DNA of 64,000 bases from Marinobacter sp. F3R11 (GCF_003318275.1 NZ_QOCH01000013.1:186001-250000), one strand, 5' to 3'. Positions 18,538 through 27,610 are shown, counted from the first letter of the stretch. Program-made: numbers and translations. Notes: a model not told the origin generated them from the letters alone.

Positions 18538-19182
18538 ATGTTGAGCTCAAGCAAAGCCCCACTTGGTAAACGGAAGCAGAATGCCATACGAAACCGGCAC
18601 TCTATTCTTGTAGCAGCAAGGGCGTGCTTCCAGAAAAACGGGTATGAAAACACCACCATCCGGGACATCATCAACGAAACAGACCTGGCTTCCGGTACGT
18701 TTTACAATTACTTCCGTAACAAACAGGATATCTTTGCTGCACTACTGACGGACTTTCTCAGTGGCCTGAATGAGAACCTCACCCAGCATCGCCGGTCTGC
18801 CAGTACCGCAGAAGAGTTCATTTACCGCTCCTACCAGGCTCTGTATCAGGTAACCGCAAGAGATCCGCTGGTTTTTGAACTGGCTCACCGCAACGAGCGT
18901 GCACTGAAAGAGCTGTTTGGCTCAGGAATACTCAGGCTGATCATGATGTCTCTGGAAGACGATGTGCGGGATGCCATTGACAGGAAAATCCTGCCGGACG
19001 TCGACCAGGACTACCTTTGCGCAGCTTTCTTTGGTGTTGGTTATGAAACCAGTCTCGTGCTTGCAGAGCGGATGCACAAGCACCCGGAACTTGACGCCGG
19101 TGAAATTGAAACAACAACCCGTTTTTCGACGGATTTGTTTATCGGTGGGCTATCCAGGCTGACACCTCTTCCTTGTCCATGA
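18538..19182 (+). CDS. TetR/AcrR family transcriptional regulator
   Basis: A 214-residue TetR-type repressor. The N-terminal helix-turn-helix (about residues 19-65) has the family pattern ILVAARACFQKNGYENTTIRDI and GTFYNYFRNKQDIF. The C-terminal ligand domain (about 80-205) does not match a subfamily I can name. Its target is unknown. Candidates by position are itself, the divergent ttcA, or the DnaJ-related and deacetylase pair just downstream. Confidence 0.88.
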   Translation: MLSSSKAPLGKRKQNAIRNRHSILVAARACFQKNGYENTTIRDIINETDLASGTFYNYFRNKQDIFAALLTDFLSGLNENLTQHRRSASTAEEFIYRSYQALYQVTARDPLVFELAHRNERALKELFGSGILRLIMMSLEDDVRDAIDRKILPDVDQDYLCAAFFGVGYETSLVLAERMHKHPELDAGEIETTTRFSTDLFIGGLSRLTPLPCP

Positions 19183-19204
19183 GCACTGGCCTAACATTAC
19201 AGCT

Positions 19205-19918
19205 ATGATCAACACTAGCGCAGTGACCAATATTGGTGCTACCAGGAGCACACAGACCTCAGTGGACCAGCCCCGGTCCACAATGCCCATTGAGTCTGCA
19301 GAAATTCTTGAACAGCAAATCCAGCATTTGTTGGTGGCCGTAGAGCATGAACTTCGCAGCTTGCCGGACGGCATAGACGAACTAACCCTGATCAGAAAAC
19401 TGCAAAGCCCCCCCTGGCAACTGATCGGGGACCTGGAGTTTCACGACCCGGGCAAGCTCTACCCTGTGCACTTCCTGCTATTTCACACGTTGTATCGTTT
19501 GAGAGACAGCCTGGCTGAGGCGGGTGAAAACCTGATTATTTCGCCCCTGAGAATCCACATCGAAAATCAGAATACTGTCGGAGGCAACGGCATGCCCGGC
19601 ACTCTGGACAACCTCCGGAATTTCTATCTGGACCTTTCCCAGTACGAACTTCCGGAGGATGCCATTGAGCAGATGATGGAGAGATTCTGGGCAGGCCACC
19701 AGGGTGCCGGGCCTACCGCCCCCGAAACATTGGCAGCTGCAAACATACTTGGCTTTGAAGAAGTTCCATACAGTTTCTCAAAGGCAAAGCAGGCGTTTCG
19801 ACGTGCTGTAATGCAAGCACACCCGGACCGGGGCGGGGACAAAGAGACGATCCAGAGTCTGAATGAAGCATTCGCTGTTCTGAAGGCCCATTTCAACTGT
19901 TTGCCGGAGCAGACATGA
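19205..19918 (+). CDS. DnaJ-related protein with C-terminal J domain
   Basis: A 237-residue member of the DNAJ_related group. The N-terminal domain of unknown role contains LYPVHFLLFHTLYRLR. A C-terminal J domain (about residues 180-235) carries HPDRGGD, so it could stimulate an Hsp70. The first 26 residues are Ser/Thr-rich and look unlike the rest; the ATG at 19283 (MPIESAE) is an equally possible start, and neither has a convincing ribosome site. It ends in an ATGA overlap with the deacetylase gene. Confidence 0.8.
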   Translation: MINTSAVTNIGATRSTQTSVDQPRSTMPIESAEILEQQIQHLLVAVEHELRSLPDGIDELTLIRKLQSPPWQLIGDLEFHDPGKLYPVHFLLFHTLYRLRDSLAEAGENLIISPLRIHIENQNTVGGNGMPGTLDNLRNFYLDLSQYELPEDAIEQMMERFWAGHQGAGPTAPETLAAANILGFEEVPYSFSKAKQAFRRAVMQAHPDRGGDKETIQSLNEAFAVLKAHFNCLPEQT

Positions 19919-20946
19919 GGGTACACAAACTCTGTTTATCCGCCGTGCTCTTCTCTCTTTCACTGGCAAGTTTCTGGGCAAGAGCCGACCTTGTGGTTCT
20001 CCAGTATCACCACATCAGCGATGCCACACCGCCTTCAACCAGTACGTCTGTGTCTCTCTTTCAGGCGCAGCTGGATATGATCAGGGAGCTGGACATTAAT
20101 GTGGTTGATCTCACAACGGCCACAGAAAGAATTTTTTCGGGCAAACAACCCACTGGCCAGTATGTTGCTATCACTTTCGATGACGCCTACGAGTCTGTCT
20201 ATAAGCAGGCCGCCAACATTCTCCGCGAACGCTCCCTGCCCTATACCATTTTTGTGGATACGGCTGCTGTCGGCAGCCCGGGCTACATGACCTGGGAACA
20301 ACTACGGGAACTGGAAGAACGCGACGGTGCCGGTATAGCCAACCACTCTGCCGGGCATGGACATCTTGTTAAAAAACCAGATGAAACAGAAACTGACTGG
20401 AAACATCGTATAACCCAAAGCCTGGATACAGCGCAGGCAACACTCGAAAAACAAATTGAGACCAGCCTGCCTTTGTTTGCTTACCCTTACGGTGAGTTTG
20501 ATGAGGCTCTGGAAGCAGAGATAAGCAAACGCGGCTGGTTAGGATTTGGACAGCAGTCAGGAGCGATAGGACCACTCTCAGGCAAGACCCGCCTGCCCAG
20601 ATTCCCCATGTCCAACGCCTACGGGCAACTCAACGGGCTCAAGGACAAGCTATACAGCAAGGCGTATCCCATTGATGCCAGCAAGCTGCCGGATGGCATT
20701 ATCTCAACAAATCCTCCGACACTGACATTGCCAGCCTCGGACGCCATTCAACCGGCAAGGCTGACCTGTTTCGCATCCGGCATGGGGCGGATAGACTTCA
20801 AGGTCAGCGATGAGGAAATCATCGTCAAAGCACCAAAACCCTTCAACAGCCGCAGGTTCCGCTACAACTGCACTCACCCGGCTCTAGACGGTAGCTATTA
20901 CTGGCTCTCTCAGCAATGGCTGGACCTTAGCCAGCCAGAGGACTGA
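19915..20946 (+). CDS. Exported polysaccharide deacetylase family protein (CE4/NodB)
   Basis: A 343-residue protein with a cleavable signal peptide (about residues 1-24, ending ARA). A NodB-type deacetylase domain follows: motif 1 TFDDAY (D89/D90), motif 2 NHSAGH (H144/H148) and motif 3 YPYGEFD. Metal-binding residues are intact, so an active N- or O-deacetylase acting on an envelope or extracellular polysaccharide is likely. The C-terminal 100 residues form an extra domain I do not recognise. Translation is coupled to the DnaJ-related gene by a four-base overlap. Confidence 0.87.
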   Translation: MRVHKLCLSAVLFSLSLASFWARADLVVLQYHHISDATPPSTSTSVSLFQAQLDMIRELDINVVDLTTATERIFSGKQPTGQYVAITFDDAYESVYKQAANILRERSLPYTIFVDTAAVGSPGYMTWEQLRELEERDGAGIANHSAGHGHLVKKPDETETDWKHRITQSLDTAQATLEKQIETSLPLFAYPYGEFDEALEAEISKRGWLGFGQQSGAIGPLSGKTRLPRFPMSNAYGQLNGLKDKLYSKAYPIDASKLPDGIISTNPPTLTLPASDAIQPARLTCFASGMGRIDFKVSDEEIIVKAPKPFNSRRFRYNCTHPALDGSYYWLSQQWLDLSQPED

Positions 20947-20969
20947 ACCAAAGCACTCCGGCAGGAATA

Positions 20970-21005
20970 TGCGGGCGCCAGGACTCACAACAGGCCCCGC
21001 CCGCA
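20970..21005. terminator. Bidirectional hairpin between deacetylase and DASS genes
   Basis: TGCGGGCG / CGCCCGCA form an 8-bp GC-rich stem, extended by CC/GG after a small bulge, with the loop region between. It lies between convergent stops (20946 and 21012). No strong T tract is present, so the terminator call is moderate. Confidence 0.5.
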
Positions 21006-21011
21006 CAGGTA

Positions 21012-22475
21012 TCATTCACTAAATACCGCGTCCATAAGCAAATAGCTCAGCATAGTAACCACCAGGATACCAACGATATTCAAGGTAAACCCTGCCCGGA
21101 TCATCTCGCCTATTTTCATGTGTCCACTGGAGAAAACAATCGCATTTGGTGGCGTAGCCACCGGCATCATAAACGCACAACTGGCGGCAATAGCGGCGGG
21201 AACCGTCAGCAGCAGTGGCGACGCGCCCTGGGAAACTGCCAATGCTCCCAGCAACGGTAAAAAAGCAGCGGCAGTTGCTGTGTTACTGCTAACTTCCGTC
21301 AGGAAAATAATCACTGCGACAACCAGCATGATCATGACAATGACAGGCAAGGCACCTGCAACATGCATGCTTGTGGCTATCCAGTCCGCCAGCCCGGAGC
21401 TGCTTATAACTCCTGCCATCGCAAGACCACCGCCAAACAGCAGCAGAACCCCCCAGGGAATACCTTTGGCTGTTTCCCAATCAAGTACAAAACTCTGCTC
21501 GCGGGTATTAACCGGGATAATAAACATGGCTATAGCTGCTGATATGGCGATCCCTGTGTCCGTCAGCCACGGTGCAATATTCGCCGCCAGGAAAGGCCGG
21601 AAAATCCAGGCGCTGGCTGTCAGGATAAAAACCACGGCTACAATTTTCTCTCCAGGGTTCATGGAACCCAGAGCCTCAAGCTCGTCGTGTATGACCTGAG
21701 CCGCATTGTCCTGTGTCACCAGGCCGAAATCCCTGCGGGTGAGCCACCACCAGGCCATCACGAGCATAACCGCTGCCACAGGGACACCAAGGGCCATCCA
21801 TTGGGAAAACCCGACAGATATCCCCTGAGTCTCACTCAGGTAAGCAGCCAGTAAAGCGTTGGGGGGCGTTCCTATCAAAGTCGCAATACCACCAATACTG
21901 GCTGAATATGCTATAGCCAGTAAAAGCGCAGTGGCATAACGCTGAACATTTTCTGACTGGCCATCGCCGGCCATTCCGATGACTGACAAACCTATTGGCA
22001 GCATCATGATAGCGGTTGCAGTATTGCTCACCCACATGCTCAAAAAGGCTGTTGCCAGCATAAAACCGGCAATCTGCCATTTAGGCTCAGGGCCAACCGC
22101 CCTGAGCGTCATCAGAGCAATACGCCGGTGGAGATTCCAGCGCTGCATAGCCAGGCCCAATGTAAATCCACCAAGAAAGAGAAAGATGATCGGATTTGCA
22201 TAAGGCGATGTGGCCTCGGAGATGCTGCCCAGACCAAGTCCGGGCACAAGGATGATGGGCAATAGTGCAGTAGCGGGAATAGGGATGGCTTCTGTTGACC
22301 ACCAGGTTGCCATGAGCAGCATAAGCCCCATTGCCGACCATGCCTCAGTCGTCATGGACTCCGGCGGGGGTAAAACAACTGTCAGTAAAAGAAACCCGGC
22401 ACCAAGAAACAGGCCAATCAACCGGCTCCTGGGGTATCCTTCCGGACTGCCCGAAATTTGCCGCTGTTCAGGCAT
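21012..22475 (-). CDS. DASS/SLC13 family sodium:dicarboxylate or divalent anion symporter
   Basis: A 487-residue inner-membrane transporter with roughly eleven to twelve helices. Two SNT signature motifs appear (MWVSNTATAIMMLP and TEVSSNTATAAAFLP), plus GTPPNALLAAYL and FGGGLAMAG, diagnostic of the divalent anion:Na+ symporter family. Substrates in the family include C4-dicarboxylates, citrate and sulfate; sequence alone does not decide. Marine habitat and sodium coupling fit. It lies 47 bases after the DksA/TraR-type gene and may be co-transcribed with it. Confidence 0.9.
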   Translation of the reverse strand: MPEQRQISGSPEGYPRSRLIGLFLGAGFLLLTVVLPPPESMTTEAWSAMGLMLLMATWWSTEAIPIPATALLPIILVPGLGLGSISEATSPYANPIIFLFLGGFTLGLAMQRWNLHRRIALMTLRAVGPEPKWQIAGFMLATAFLSMWVSNTATAIMMLPIGLSVIGMAGDGQSENVQRYATALLLAIAYSASIGGIATLIGTPPNALLAAYLSETQGISVGFSQWMALGVPVAAVMLVMAWWWLTRRDFGLVTQDNAAQVIHDELEALGSMNPGEKIVAVVFILTASAWIFRPFLAANIAPWLTDTGIAISAAIAMFIIPVNTREQSFVLDWETAKGIPWGVLLLFGGGLAMAGVISSSGLADWIATSMHVAGALPVIVMIMLVVAVIIFLTEVSSNTATAAAFLPLLGALAVSQGASPLLLTVPAAIAASCAFMMPVATPPNAIVFSSGHMKIGEMIRAGFTLNIVGILVVTMLSYLLMDAVFSE

Positions 22476-22522
22476 TCACCAACTCCTCTTCACGTCTGAA
22501 CACACGGGTTGTCCGAAACGAT

Positions 22523-22843
22523 TCAGTCCTCAGCGCAATTAACGCAGACGGTAGTATAAGGCAATACCTGAAGTCTCCGGGGATCAATGGGCTTGCCACA
22601 AACCTCACACTCTTCACCTATGCCCTGATCAATACGTTCAAGTGCCACTTTTATCTGCGCCAACTCAGCCCGGGTCTCTTCTTCAAGCGAATCCACGACC
22701 TCATCGTTCTGAATCTGCGATGCCTGCTCTTCAGAGTCTTTGTCCAGAGCCCCACCTTTACGCTGCTGGTGTGCTTCATAACGTTCCAGTCGTGCAATAA
22801 GGTCAGCTTTTAATGTCTCAAGTTCGGCTTTGCGATTGCTCAT
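22523..22843 (-). CDS. DksA/TraR-type C4 zinc-finger protein
   Basis: A 106-residue protein with an N-terminal coiled-coil (about residues 5-75) carrying an acidic DKDSEEQA turn, and a C-terminal four-cysteine zinc finger (CEVCGKPI ... CVNC). It is shorter than true DksA (about 150 aa) and resembles the YbiI/TraR-like group that may bind RNA polymerase through its secondary channel. The coiled-coil tip residues suggest, but do not prove, DksA-like action. Divergent from phaC with 152 bases between. Confidence 0.85.
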   Translation of the reverse strand: MSNRKAELETLKADLIARLERYEAHQQRKGGALDKDSEEQASQIQNDEVVDSLEEETRAELAQIKVALERIDQGIGEECEVCGKPIDPRRLQVLPYTTVCVNCAED

Positions 22844-22929
22844 ATGACACCTCTTGTTTCTTTCAGACAGATTACGGTCCCTCTGTAGACTAGACTAACG
22901 CTATAGCCCTAAACAGGATTGATGTCAGT

Positions 22930-22939
22930 CACAATTGTG
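22930..22939. promoter_or_regulatory. Perfect palindrome CACAATTGTG upstream of phaC
   Basis: A 10-base perfect dyad 56 bases before the phaC start, in the region shared with the divergent DksA/TraR-type gene. It may be an operator, but no regulator can be named and such palindromes occur by chance. Confidence 0.3.
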
Positions 22940-22995
22940 TCAATGTGCTTGAGAGAGAATATCACTCTACCCACCATCCTGATTGAGGACAGCAC

Positions 22996-24795
22996 ATGCT
23001 GGGTCTGGATAAGCTTGGAAAAACCGCAAATCGGCTAGCCAATACATTTGAAACGAAAGTACGTGACGGCCAGCAATATCTGGAAAAGTTGCTGGGAGAT
23101 ACTGGCGTAATGGACTACGCCAAAAGTTCAACGCTGTCTGAAATGTCGGACGCCTACCGAACCATGGCAAAAGATCTGCTGCTGCACCCCTGGCGCCTTG
23201 CGGAAGCAGAACTGGAGCTGGCCCGGAAACATACAGACCTCGGCACTTATACAGTTGCCCGGCTATACGGGGTCGACAAGAAGCCGGTTGCGCCTGCAGA
23301 TACTGATGACCGGCGGTTCAACGCTGAAGAGTGGCATAAGTACCTGCCCTTTGATGTATTGCACCAGGCCTATCTCATCAACTCCAGGGCCTTTCTGGAT
23401 TGGGTAGAAAACATGGAAGGCATCCCTCCGGCAGGCCGTGAGCAGATGCTGTTTTATGCTCGCCAACTCACCAGCGCGCTAGCCCCCTCCAATTTTCTTG
23501 TGACGAACCCGGAGGCACTGAAAATCACCTGGGAACGCAAGGGCATGAACCTGGTCGACGGAGGGAAGCAGTTTATTGATGATTTCCGCCAGAACCCGAA
23601 GCTGTTCAACGTCGGTATGACCGACCGCTCTGCGTTCGAGGTCGGACGCAACCTGGCCACAACACCAGGAAAAGTAGTATTTCAGAATGACTTGATACAA
23701 CTCATTCAGTACACGCCGACTACGGATACTGTCTGCAAGCGACCACTACTGATTGTGCCTCCCTGGATCAATAAATATTACATTCTCGACCTCAGTCCAA
23801 AAAATTCATTTACCAAATGGTTGGTTGATCAGGGTCAGACTGTATTCATCATATCCTGGCGGAATCCGGGGCCCGACCTGAGGGACAAAAGCTGGGACGA
23901 CTACATGCTGGAAGGCCCTTTGGCGGCCATGGAGGCAGTAACAGCAGCCACAGGTGAAGAGCAGATGAATCTCATCGGCTACTGTATCGGGGGAACACTG
24001 CTGGGCTCAACTCTGGCCTGGCTGAAGAAAAAAGGCAAAGAACCCGTTGTCAGCGCTACCTACCTTGCCAGTCTGCTGGATTTCTCTGATCCCGGCGGCA
24101 TTGGCGTATTTATCAATGAGCATTCAATCCGTGGCATTGAGCGCACGATGAACAAAAAGGGTTACCTGGATGGCCGCGCCATGGCATTCACTTTCAACCT
24201 TTTACGGGAGAATGAGCTGTTCTGGTCGTTCTGGACCAACAGTTACCTCAAGGGAGAGAAGCCAACGGCATTTGATCTGTTGTACTGGAATACTGACGGG
24301 ACCAACCTGCCCGCGAAAATGCACAGCTTCTACCTGCGAGAGATGTATCTCAATAACCGCCTGGTAGAGCCTGACGCGCTGACCCTGGCCGGAGAAACGA
24401 TTAATCTGAGAGAAATCGAGGTGCCGTCATTCTTTCTATCAGCCCGGCAGGACCACATCGCCAAATGGAAAACCACCTATAAAGGTGCTTTGGTCCATGG
24501 CGGCAATGTTCATTTTGTACTATCCGGGTCCGGCCATATTGCAGGAGTCATTAACCCTCCCTACAAGGAAAAGTACAGTTACTGGACCAATGACCCCATG
24601 AAACCGGATGCAGATAAGTGGTTTGCGGGTGCAGAGGAGCATCCCGGTTCCTGGTGGCCACACTGGCTTGACTGGATCCAGCAATTTGCTGGTGAGCAGG
24701 TTAGCGCACGAATACCCGGTGACGGCAAGCTTGCCGTACTTGAAGACGCACCGGGCAGTTACGTGCGGGTGAAGGCCAAAGACGCTGCGGGTTAA
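22996..24795 (+). CDS. phaC: Class I poly(3-hydroxyalkanoate) synthase PhaC
   Basis: A 599-residue PHA synthase of class I size. The nucleophile C330 lies in the lipase-like box GYCIGGT. The Asp in ARQDHIAKW and the His in GSGHIAGV complete the triad, and PPWINKYYILDL is the family's conserved start of the alpha/beta-hydrolase core. It polymerises hydroxyacyl-CoA on granule surfaces. No phaA, phaB, phaP or depolymerase is adjacent, so this copy is unlinked. The start ATG follows GAGGACAGCAC. Confidence 0.95.
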   Translation: MLGLDKLGKTANRLANTFETKVRDGQQYLEKLLGDTGVMDYAKSSTLSEMSDAYRTMAKDLLLHPWRLAEAELELARKHTDLGTYTVARLYGVDKKPVAPADTDDRRFNAEEWHKYLPFDVLHQAYLINSRAFLDWVENMEGIPPAGREQMLFYARQLTSALAPSNFLVTNPEALKITWERKGMNLVDGGKQFIDDFRQNPKLFNVGMTDRSAFEVGRNLATTPGKVVFQNDLIQLIQYTPTTDTVCKRPLLIVPPWINKYYILDLSPKNSFTKWLVDQGQTVFIISWRNPGPDLRDKSWDDYMLEGPLAAMEAVTAATGEEQMNLIGYCIGGTLLGSTLAWLKKKGKEPVVSATYLASLLDFSDPGGIGVFINEHSIRGIERTMNKKGYLDGRAMAFTFNLLRENELFWSFWTNSYLKGEKPTAFDLLYWNTDGTNLPAKMHSFYLREMYLNNRLVEPDALTLAGETINLREIEVPSFFLSARQDHIAKWKTTYKGALVHGGNVHFVLSGSGHIAGVINPPYKEKYSYWTNDPMKPDADKWFAGAEEHPGSWWPHWLDWIQQFAGEQVSARIPGDGKLAVLEDAPGSYVRVKAKDAAG

Positions 24796-24808
24796 CACGC
24801 CTGATGCA

Positions 24809-24866
24809 AACTGCTGTCCGAAACCGCAGGCTCCGTGCGGAGCCTCTTGTCAGCCGGACAGCAGTT
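24809..24866. terminator. Nested inverted repeats between phaC and the AgmX-like gene
   Basis: A perfect 12-bp inverted repeat (AACTGCTGTCCG at 24809-24820 with CGGACAGCAGTT at 24855-24866) encloses a second hairpin (AGGCTCC-GTGC-GGAGCCT at 24828-24845). The right outer arm encodes the last residues of the convergent AgmX-like protein. It is probably a bidirectional terminator or transcript-end structure; T tracts are short. Confidence 0.55.
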
Positions 24867-25839
24867 CAATCGGATAGCGAATCGTCGTCTGGTCTACTCC
24901 CGGCTGAGGACCAAAGTCCACAAGCAACAGCCGATTACAGATCTTGTTCTCCAGGCTTGGTTCACCAAGCGTGGACTCGACCACAGAGCATCGGGATACT
25001 GCACCGCTGGGCTCAATCACCAACTCTGGTGTAATGCTACCCTGCAGAGACGGCTTCCGACGAAGTTCGCGATTATAGATACTGTAAATCGCCGACTTAT
25101 TCGCATCCATAGTACGCCGTAACTCTTCTTTGCTGCGGGTTCTGGAAGCGGTTTCCTGCTTTTCACGCCGGACAGTTTCTCTTACCTCAGCAACACGCTC
25201 GGCTTCTGCCACTTCTGCCCTTTCACGACCAGCCAGAGCAACTTCCCGGCTTTCACGCTCAAGTGACGCATCATTCACACCGGAACTGCGCACAGTAGCC
25301 GTGGCGCGGGCAGCTAGTGTGTCTTCTGCCTTACGGGCTATAGGCTTGGCTGTGCGGGTAACAGGCGCATCAAGCTTTACGGAACTGGCCAGTGCACTGA
25401 GCTTCGACAGTTCGTTCCCCATGGCCAGAATTCCCGTGTTCTTCGCTTTCTCACGAGCCTTGGCCACAGCCTCAGGCTTGGGAGGATCTTTTACCACGGG
25501 CTTGGGTTTTGGAGGTTCCGGCTTGGGTGGTTCAGGTTTTGGCTCAGGCTGAGGTTCAGGCTTGGCCTGTTCAACCGGTTTTTCTTCCGGTTCAGGCTCT
25601 GGCTCGGGCTGAGGTTCAGGCATAACCGGTTTCGGCAACTCCTTCTTCTCAATAACCAGTTTGGCCAGTTGTGGCGGCAAGGCCTCACGTTCCTGCCGGT
25701 CCCGTTCAGGCAACTCGACCCAGCTGACATAACCGGCAAAGATCACAAACAATGGCACTACAACCAGCGCCGTGAACAACAAACGCCTGCGCTCGCCCCG
25801 CTCCTCATTCCAGGGCAGCCCATACCGGTAATCCATCAT
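24850..25839 (-). CDS. AgmX/PglI-type TonB-like energy-transducing protein
   Basis: A 329-residue inner-membrane-anchored protein. A cytosolic N-terminus is followed by one helix (about residues 20-41), then a Pro/Glu/Lys-rich rod (about 60-115, EPEPEP and PKPEPPKP repeats) expected to span the periplasm. A charged coiled-coil-like stretch (about 185-240) leads to a C-terminal TonB-like domain (about 245-329) with two cysteines (SRCSVVES, NKICNRL). This is the layout of the GltG/GltJ (AgmX) proteins of Myxococcus. It overlaps the upstream exbD by four bases, ending the TolQ-TolR-TolR-TonB run, so motor coupling to the envelope is its likely role. Confidence 0.8.
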   Translation of the reverse strand: MMDYRYGLPWNEERGERRRLLFTALVVVPLFVIFAGYVSWVELPERDRQEREALPPQLAKLVIEKKELPKPVMPEPQPEPEPEPEEKPVEQAKPEPQPEPKPEPPKPEPPKPKPVVKDPPKPEAVAKAREKAKNTGILAMGNELSKLSALASSVKLDAPVTRTAKPIARKAEDTLAARATATVRSSGVNDASLERESREVALAGRERAEVAEAERVAEVRETVRREKQETASRTRSKEELRRTMDANKSAIYSIYNRELRRKPSLQGSITPELVIEPSGAVSRCSVVESTLGEPSLENKICNRLLLVDFGPQPGVDQTTIRYPIELLSG

Positions 25840-26342
25840 GCTCCCGCTCCCTCTTTCGCACGCTGGTTAACCGCCAGAGATATGCTGGCGTATCCCGCAT
25901 CCACGCAGGTAGACATGATTTTCTTGAGCAAATCGTAAGGTAACTCACGGTCTGCCAGAATAGTAATCGCCCGCCCGGCTTCCGGAGCCGGTTGCGAGGA
26001 CCGGCTGGCCTGATAGTCCAGCTCCTGCTTCAGGCCTGGCTCAATTTGTCCGTCCAGGGCCTGTAAAACCTCACGTTTGATTACAACCTGCCCGTTTACC
26101 AGAATATCCTGGTCGGTAACCGTCAATGCGAGCACATCTCCGGGCGTCTGTTCTGCTGAAGAGTCCGGCAGTTTGATGGTGCTGTTCTGGTTGAGAACCT
26201 GCACATCAGACGAAGAGTTGACCATCAGGAAGAACACAAGAATCGTGAAGATATCCATCAACGACACCAGGTTCATCTTGCTTTGGCCTTTATTACGCCT
26301 GTGGTGACGCTTCAGACGACGGGCTTTGGCAGATTCTTTCAT
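25836..26342 (-). CDS. ExbD/TolR-family motor protein (Asp-containing)
   Basis: A 168-residue TolR/ExbD protein with a short, very basic cytosolic N-terminus, one helix (about residues 25-42) and a periplasmic domain. The proton-relay Asp is present as D30 (SLMDIFTILVFF). It is the second of two exbD genes in tandem, with four-base overlaps on both sides. The analogue in the Myxococcus system would be AglQ or AglS. A Cys (STCVDAG) sits in the periplasmic domain. Confidence 0.87.
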   Translation of the reverse strand: MKESAKARRLKRHHRRNKGQSKMNLVSLMDIFTILVFFLMVNSSSDVQVLNQNSTIKLPDSSAEQTPGDVLALTVTDQDILVNGQVVIKREVLQALDGQIEPGLKQELDYQASRSSQPAPEAGRAITILADRELPYDLLKKIMSTCVDAGYASISLAVNQRAKEGAGA

Positions 26343-26860
26343 GATTGCCCCCCTTCTTTCCGGGTTTCTGACGCATCCGCCTGAGGCGCATCACCCAACG
26401 AAATCTCGGGAAAAAGTTCCGCCTCCACAAGATTCCCCGCAACAACTGCATCATAGGACCGGACCGTGTCCATGACTGTTACGAGCGTCTGATAAGAGGT
26501 CTCCCGCGAGGGCATGATAATCACATCTTTCTTATCAGGAACGCGGCTTTTGATCTCTTTCATGACCTCCTTGAGTACAGCGAAATCGTACTCGCCTTCA
26601 CTCTGGGCAATGGCCTTGATAACCCCACCCTGGTTATCCGAGACCACCAGGCGATCCGTATGAATAACCACCTGAACCTGCAACTCCTCAACCTGTTCCG
26701 GGGTAATACTTTCACCGGTCGGGAAGTTGAGTTCCAGAACGCTGGTGTGAGCAAACACCATATTCAAAAGCAACACCGGCACCAGCACGATCATGAGATT
26801 CATGAAAGGTGTGATATCGAGATCCGGTTCGCTTTGTAATCGACGATGTTTCCGCCTCAT
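26339..26860 (-). CDS. ExbD/TolR-family motor protein with Asn at the proton-relay position
   Basis: A 173-residue TolR/ExbD protein. A short basic N-terminus and a DLDITPFMN entry are followed by a single helix (about residues 19-41) and a periplasmic domain. The usual membrane Asp (as in xxDxxxxLLxxF) is replaced by N21 in PFMNLMIVL. Unless another acid compensates, this subunit would not carry the proton itself, and the paired exbD (D30) would. It starts 24 bases after the tolQ-like stop and overlaps the next gene by four bases. Confidence 0.86.
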   Translation of the reverse strand: MRRKHRRLQSEPDLDITPFMNLMIVLVPVLLLNMVFAHTSVLELNFPTGESITPEQVEELQVQVVIHTDRLVVSDNQGGVIKAIAQSEGEYDFAVLKEVMKEIKSRVPDKKDVIIMPSRETSYQTLVTVMDTVRSYDAVVAGNLVEAELFPEISLGDAPQADASETRKEGGQS

Positions 26861-26884
26861 AGCCTGAAATCCTTTAGCTGATTA

Positions 26885-27610
26885 TCAGGCCGGGGTACGG
26901 GCGGTTGCACCTGCAAGAGCACCGGCCGGAGCTGCCGACGGGGCAGACGACGACACAGCCTGGGCCTGAGCACCCGTACGGGAGCCAGAACCGTCGCTGA
27001 GCAGGTTGAGCACTTTGATACCAGCCATTTCGAAGCTATCGACGATCTCATTGGTTTTGGTTTGCAGAACAGAATGAATCAACAGGATGGGGATAGCCGA
27101 CATGAGACCAAATGCCGTCGTGTTCATCGCCACAGAAATGCTCTGGGAAAGCAGACTGGCTTTTTGCGCCGGATCCGCAGCCGCAACAGCGGTAAAGGCA
27201 GCAATCAGGCCGATAATGGTACCCAGAAGGCCCAGAAGTGTTGCAATATTCGCCAGTGTTGCGAGGTACTGGGTGCGTTTTTCAATACGCGGCATAACAT
27301 CCAGCAGCCCTTCTTCCATAGCGTACTCAATATCTTCACGGCCCTGGCGGCGTGCAAGCCGCTGCAGACCAAAACCAATCATTGTAGACATTGCACTACC
27401 AGAGTCCTGGGCATAATTGAGCGCACCTTTAAAATCACGCTTTGCAATCATCTGATGCAAACGGTTGAAGTCTCTGCGATTGATGATTTTCTGAGCAGAC
27501 AGGTAAACATAACGCTCAATGGCCACAATGAGTCCGATAATCAGCACAACGGCGATCGGAAACATAAAAAAGCCACCTTCCTGAAAGAAGCGAACGGCGG
27601 TATCGATCAT
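26885..27610 (-). CDS. MotA/TolQ/ExbB-family proton channel protein
   Basis: A 241-residue TolQ/ExbB homologue with three helices: about residues 13-33, 117-142 (ATLLGLLGTIIGLIAAF) and 158-180 (AMNTTAFGLMSAIPILL). The last two carry the conserved LLGTIxG and NTTAFGL patterns lining the proton path. The last 30 residues are Ala/Ser-rich and low complexity. With two TolR-like partners and a TonB-like partner directly downstream it forms a complete inner-membrane motor set, comparable to AglR-AglQ-AglS. A 138-base upstream gap (27611-27748) with no gene may hold its own promoter. Confidence 0.9.
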   Translation of the reverse strand: MIDTAVRFFQEGGFFMFPIAVVLIIGLIVAIERYVYLSAQKIINRRDFNRLHQMIAKRDFKGALNYAQDSGSAMSTMIGFGLQRLARRQGREDIEYAMEEGLLDVMPRIEKRTQYLATLANIATLLGLLGTIIGLIAAFTAVAAADPAQKASLLSQSISVAMNTTAFGLMSAIPILLIHSVLQTKTNEIVDSFEMAGIKVLNLLSDGSGSRTGAQAQAVSSSAPSAAPAGALAGATARTPA

